NCBI RefSeq assembly: GCF_000315055.1
Contig: NZ_BAER01000113.1
Span: 1-64,000 of the forward strand
Direction: 5' to 3'
Length of the DNA stretch: 64,000 bases
From: Paraglaciecola polaris LMG 21857
Lineage (GTDB): Bacteria; Pseudomonadota; Gammaproteobacteria; Enterobacterales; Alteromonadaceae
Positions 60,477 to 64,000 of this stretch are shown here, in pieces. Below the pieces are notes generated by a model, which ran no database searches, was not told the origin of the DNA, and was given only the letters and a program-made list of their open reading frames with translations. Position 1 is the first letter of the stretch, and each line of letters begins with the position of its first letter. The position numbers and the translations under genes were made by a program.

Positions 60477-63092
60477 GTGCGCGTTATTTTGCTGCCATCT
60501 GAACCTTTTTGGTTTTTATGCATACAAACCATACAACGATTTGTCGCTATAAATAAAGGAGATTTAATCATCCCTCGAGATAGAGCTAGAAATATACTCA
60601 GCGAACCTGATCATTGCATTCAGGTGCGTGGTGCCCGGGTCCATAACTTAAAAAATGTCAGTCTTGATATACCACGAAATGCGCTTGTGGTGTTTACCGG
60701 GATCTCAGGTTCTGGAAAGTCGTCACTCGCCTTTGGAACCTTATTTGCCGAATCACAACGCCGTTACCTTGATTCAGTGTCACCTTATGCCCGTCGATTA
60801 ATTGATCAAGTTGACGAGCCTGATGTCGATTCGATTGACGGGTTACCGCCAGCGGTTGCACTGCAACAGCAAAGGGGTACGCCGTCCGTACGTTCTTCTG
60901 TGGGCAGTGTCACGACGATTTCCAATGCTCTGCGTATGCTTTATTCCCGAGCAGGGGAATATCCCAAAGGCCAGTCAATACTCTATGCAGATGCATTTTC
61001 TCCTAACACGCCTGAAGGAGCCTGTGCACGATGTCATGGCATAGGACGCGTGTTTGAAGTGACTGAGACGTTACTTGTGCCTGATGATACAAAAACGATC
61101 CGCGAACGCGCCATTGCAGCCTGGCCACCGGCGTGGCAAGGTCAAAACCTAAGCCGCATTCTTGTGTCGCTCGGCCACGACATCGATAAACCATGGAAGG
61201 ATATAACACAGAAAACCCGTGACTGGATTTTGTTTACCGAGGAAACACCCACCGTGCCAGTTTTTCCTGATCTCGATTTTGCCCAAACACGCGAGGCAAT
61301 TGAACAAGGGCAAGAGCCGCATTACATGGGTACATTTGCAAGTGCTAAAAGTTACATCTTGAAATCTTTTGCCACGACACAGAGTTCTCGAACAAAAAAA
61401 CGTGTTTCCCAGTTTATGCAGATATCCACTTGTCCGGACTGTAACGGCAAAAAATTGCAACGAGCGTCTCTGTCGGTGAAATTTGCTGGACTGGATATTG
61501 GTGAGTTGTCGCAGTTAACGCTAACTGAGTTAGCTCATCTGTTAGGGGATGCTGCTCATGCAGTGCCAACGGCCAATTTGCTGGATCGAGAAAAAGTCAT
61601 CGTTGCTCAACGAATTGCCAGTGATATTTTAGCCCGTGTTGAGGCGCTAACCAAGCTTGGTTTAGGATACCTGTCACTTGAACGTAGCACGCCTACCTTG
61701 TCTCCTGGTGAACTTCAACGATTGCGCTTGGCAACTCAAATACGTTCGCAATTGTTCGGGGTCGTGTATGTTTTAGACGAGCCGTCGGCAGGCTTGCATC
61801 CCGCTGACACGCAAGCATTATTAGGGGCGTTGGATGAACTCATACTCGCGGGCAATTCAGTATTTGTTGTGGAACATGATGTGAGTGTTATCCGTCATGC
61901 CGACTGGATAGTGGACGTGGGTCCTGATGCGGGAACACATGGCGGCGAAGTCGTTTACAATGGCCCGATAGAAGGCTTGCGCCAAGTATCTACGTCCCAT
62001 ACTGCGCGATTTCTTTTCCCCCCCGATGCGCCTGTTAAACATAGGCCGCGCCAGCCCATCGCTTGGTTGAGTTTAGGGGAGATTGAACGAAATAATCTAC
62101 AGGGGCTAAATGTTAAGTTTCCGCTGGGGGTTATGACGACGGTTACTGGCGTGTCGGGCTCAGGTAAGTCGAGCTTAGTGAGTCAGGCGCTTGTGGAGTT
62201 GGTTAACGACTCGTTGGGCGTAAATAAAATTGATGAGGGCCCGCATGGTGAAGCAGATTTGCTGGAACGAGAGCTTGAGACCTCGACAGGTGGCAGGATT
62301 GTTGATGGCATTGAGCATGTGCGACGGCTCGTGACAGTTGATCAAAAAGCCATCGGGCGGACACCACGCTCAAACCTTGCCACTTATACGGGGCTATTTG
62401 ATCATGTACGCAAGTTGTTTGCTTTTACCAGCGAAGCAAAAGCCCGCCGTTACGATGTGGGGCGCTTTTCATTCAACGTTGCAAAAGGCCGCTGTGCAAA
62501 TTGTGACGGGGTCGGGTTTGTCAGCGTAGAGTTGCTGTTTTTGCCTAGCGTGTATTCACCTTGTCAGGTTTGTCGTGGTCAGCGCTACAACGACAAAACG
62601 CTTGAAATAACATACCGAGACAAAAACATCGCAGAAGTACTTGATTTGACAGTCGAATCTGCTCGTGAATTCTTTGCTAATGAAGCGCCCGTGTTGCGCG
62701 CGTTAGAGGCGTTACTGCAAGTCGGCCTTGGTTACTTACGTCTTGGCCAGCCAGCAACCGAATTGTCGGGCGGTGAAGCACAGCGCATTAAACTGGCCAC
62801 CGAACTTCAGCGTACGCAGCGGGGAGACACCCTATACGTACTTGATGAACCAACGACCGGTTTGCATCCCGCTGACGTATCGATGTTGATGGCACAATTA
62901 AATGGACTCGTCGACGCTGGCAATACCGTCATCATGGTCGAACACGATATGCAAGTAGCCAGTACTAGCGATTGGGTTATCGACATTGGTCCCGGTGCAG
63001 GTGATGAAGGGGGACGTATCGTTGCTCAAGGCTCGCCTAGTACGGTAGCAAAGTCGAAGATAAGCCGGACAGCGCCCTTTTTGCTAACGTAA
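60477..63092 (+). CDS. UvrA2-type ABC protein, start uncertain
   Basis: This protein resembles UvrA but at about 871 residues lacks the extended UvrB-interaction region of UvrA1, so it is a class II UvrA. These ABC ATPases bind DNA and in several bacteria aid resistance to DNA-binding compounds. Two ABC units are visible: Walker [10 protein letters not shown] near residue 76 and GVSGSGKSS near residue 560, with signature [11 protein letters not shown] and [11 protein letters not shown]. Zinc-site Cys pairs are CARCHG, CPDCNG, CANCDG and CQVCRG. The only canonical in-frame start is GTG at 60477; a strong AAAGGAG at 60555-60561 precedes ATC codons at 60567 and 60570 instead, where homology begins. 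Confidence 0.85.
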   Translation: MRVILLPSEPFWFLCIQTIQRFVAINKGDLIIPRDRARNILSEPDHCIQVRGARVHNLKNVSLDIPRNALVVFTGISGSGKSSLAFGTLFAESQRRYLDSVSPYARRLIDQVDEPDVDSIDGLPPAVALQQQRGTPSVRSSVGSVTTISNALRMLYSRAGEYPKGQSILYADAFSPNTPEGACARCHGIGRVFEVTETLLVPDDTKTIRERAIAAWPPAWQGQNLSRILVSLGHDIDKPWKDITQKTRDWILFTEETPTVPVFPDLDFAQTREAIEQGQEPHYMGTFASAKSYILKSFATTQSSRTKKRVSQFMQISTCPDCNGKKLQRASLSVKFAGLDIGELSQLTLTELAHLLGDAAHAVPTANLLDREKVIVAQRIASDILARVEALTKLGLGYLSLERSTPTLSPGELQRLRLATQIRSQLFGVVYVLDEPSAGLHPADTQALLGALDELILAGNSVFVVEHDVSVIRHADWIVDVGPDAGTHGGEVVYNGPIEGLRQVSTSHTARFLFPPDAPVKHRPRQPIAWLSLGEIERNNLQGLNVKFPLGVMTTVTGVSGSGKSSLVSQALVELVNDSLGVNKIDEGPHGEADLLERELETSTGGRIVDGIEHVRRLVTVDQKAIGRTPRSNLATYTGLFDHVRKLFAFTSEAKARRYDVGRFSFNVAKGRCANCDGVGFVSVELLFLPSVYSPCQVCRGQRYNDKTLEITYRDKNIAEVLDLTVESAREFFANEAPVLRALEALLQVGLGYLRLGQPATELSGGEAQRIKLATELQRTQRGDTLYVLDEPTTGLHPADVSMLMAQLNGLVDAGNTVIMVEHDMQVASTSDWVIDIGPGAGDEGGRIVAQGSPSTVAKSKISRTAPFLLT

Positions 63093-63235
63093 TTTGCCAA
63101 GACCATTATGTTGCCTTTACATAACAGAATAATGACGTTGCCCTGAGCATGAACCAGAACGCGATATGCATAGTAGGGTGGCGACTGGCCACTCGAGGTG
63201 GTTGTTATTTTGAGGCTATGTTTTGGGACAGTTAA

Positions 63236-63269
63236 AGACGTACATCATGAATGTTCATGATGTACGTCT
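63236..63269. repeat. 34-bp perfect inverted repeat
   Basis: AGACGTACATCATGAA and its exact reverse complement TTCATGATGTACGTCT lie only two bases apart, with no U-tract after it. It lies 144 bases after the UvrA2 stop codon and between it and yggL. It could form a cruciform or serve as a protein site; a Rho-independent terminator is unlikely. Confidence 0.7.
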
Positions 63270-63324
63270 ATTTGTACGCAAGTTATGCGGTATTTCTATA
63301 TACCGTTGCGCGCAATTTTGATGA

Positions 63325-63663
63325 TTATAGCTCGTAAAACGCATCCACTAGGGCACCGACTTTTACGTCGCTTGCGATGGTTTGTGCATTGAGAAAGGCT
63401 TCAAGCGCAGCTTTGTTTTCATCTGTGGCATTGCCGTAACGATCGGCTGATGTTGCAAAACCTTCCAAGGTTTCAGTTTCATCATTCAGCGTAATATATA
63501 AATGCTGGTTGGTAACGAGTTCTGCAAAACTAGTGAAAAAGGCATCATAATCCGCTTCTGATGTTTCAGCTAATGTGCAGCTAAATTCAAAGCCTAGGAT
63601 TGCCCACTCATCTAAATGCAATTTTTTACGTATACGTCTGTTTCTGGTCGTCTTTTCTGACAT
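63325..63663 (-). CDS. YggL-family ribosome-associated protein
   Basis: This 112-residue protein matches the YggL (DUF469) family, small cytosolic proteins reported to bind the 50S ribosomal subunit. The N-terminal basic stretch RNRRIRKKLHLDEWAILGFEF is the family signature, and the rest is acidic with a C-terminal helix DVKVGALVDAFYEL in place of the usual SELFDVWWD. Its lower half is longer and more divergent than E. coli YggL. There is no obvious operon partner. Confidence 0.82.
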   Translation of the reverse strand: MSEKTTRNRRIRKKLHLDEWAILGFEFSCTLAETSEADYDAFFTSFAELVTNQHLYITLNDETETLEGFATSADRYGNATDENKAALEAFLNAQTIASDVKVGALVDAFYEL

Positions 63664-63879
63664 TATATTACCTGTTAGCGCTAAAGGGATTAAGTTATCA
63701 CCCGCAAAGAAGATCTGATCATCAATGCTAAGTAGTTTTCGCGCGCATATTAACAGCTTTTGTAAGTGGGTACTGAAAGAAAAGTACCAGCGGATAATTG
63801 ATAGGCTATAATGGCGAAAATGACAGGTTTACAGCGTCATTAGAATTACACCTACCCCCATTTATATTAAGATATTTTC

Positions 63880-64000
63880 ATGAATAGAAAGAAGAAGTTA
63901 ACCCAAATCCATAAAAAACGAATTAAAGCCGTGGCGGCAAAGAGTAGCGGTAAGAAAAAGTCGGGCTACGTTTCTAAAGCTGAACGAGCAAAGCTAGAAC
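63880..64000 (+). CDS. DUF2986 family protein, cut by window end
   Basis: The first 40 codons of a gene are present. The sequence starts MNRKKKLTQIHKKRIKA and is strongly basic, matching DUF2986, a short lysine-rich family of gammaproteobacteria with no known function. KSGYVSKAERAKL is its second conserved stretch. The end lies outside the window. No strong ribosome site is visible (only GATATT). Confidence 0.75.
   Translation, partial: MNRKKKLTQIHKKRIKAVAAKSSGKKKSGYVSKAERAKLE

Overview
The window looks like chromosomal DNA of a marine gammaproteobacterium of the Alteromonadales, most likely near Alteromonas, Glaciecola or Paraglaciecola. The evidence is moderately AT-rich DNA, polysaccharide loci built on TonB-dependent receptors without SusD partners, several S1 sulfatases, and YggL, DUF6172 and DUF2986 genes typical of that order. 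I see no rRNA, tRNA, CRISPR array, insertion sequence or phage gene. This placement is inference from gene content, not from a marker gene.

Layout. (1) 1-14.4 kb is mixed accessory and housekeeping DNA: a Tat-exported flavin amine oxidase, an MliC-like lipoprotein, an AraC regulator, an SDR, an EthD protein, a nitronate monooxygenase, a thioesterase and a hydrolase. It also holds a decayed copy of a ZapE/AFG1-type ATPase gene 2.6 kb upstream of an intact paralogue, with a LysR-PACE efflux pair and an ArsR-SRPBCC operon between them. (2) 14.5-19.7 kb carries leuA divergent from an Lrp-type regulator, then an RsbQ-like hydrolase in one operon with a PAS hybrid histidine kinase. (3) 20.2-27.6 kb is the most unusual block. 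It has a TonB-dependent receptor broken by a one-base shift at an A AAA AAG heptamer, a Crp/Fnr regulator without an Fe-S motif, and four exported VOC-fold proteins. Two of its promoters have perfect TTGATNNNNATCAA boxes at identical distance from a -10 hexamer. (4) 28.3-33.9 kb is a TonB receptor-sulfatase unit divergent from a GntR regulator. (5) 34.0-44.0 kb is a probable 3-keto-glycoside pathway: a LacI regulator, an NAD(P) oxidoreductase, three TIM-barrel isomerase-like proteins, an MFS transporter, a GMC dehydrogenase with its Tat-bearing small subunit, and a DUF1080 hydrolase. (6) 44.4-59.3 kb is a sulfated-galactan utilisation locus: SSS symporter, exported aldose epimerase, LacI-MFS-LacI, TonB receptor, two sulfatases and a GH110-like alpha-galactosidase. 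Its three transcription units share the operator GGTAAACCGWTWTCAT. (7) 59.8-64.0 kb returns to general genes: DUF6172, a UvrA2-type ABC protein, YggL and the start of a DUF2986 gene.

How the genes fit together. In region 6 the receptor would import sulfated oligosaccharides, the periplasmic sulfatases and GH110 enzyme would trim them, the epimerase would convert the released galactose, and SSS and MFS carriers would take up the monosaccharides, all under LacI control. In region 5 the exported GMC dehydrogenase probably oxidises a glycoside at C3, DUF1080 cleaves the keto-glycoside, and the isomerases and Gfo/Idh/MocA enzyme process the product. Region 3 resembles a substrate-uptake locus whose secreted proteins all have the VOC metalloenzyme fold; its substrate is unknown and it is the best candidate for an undescribed system.
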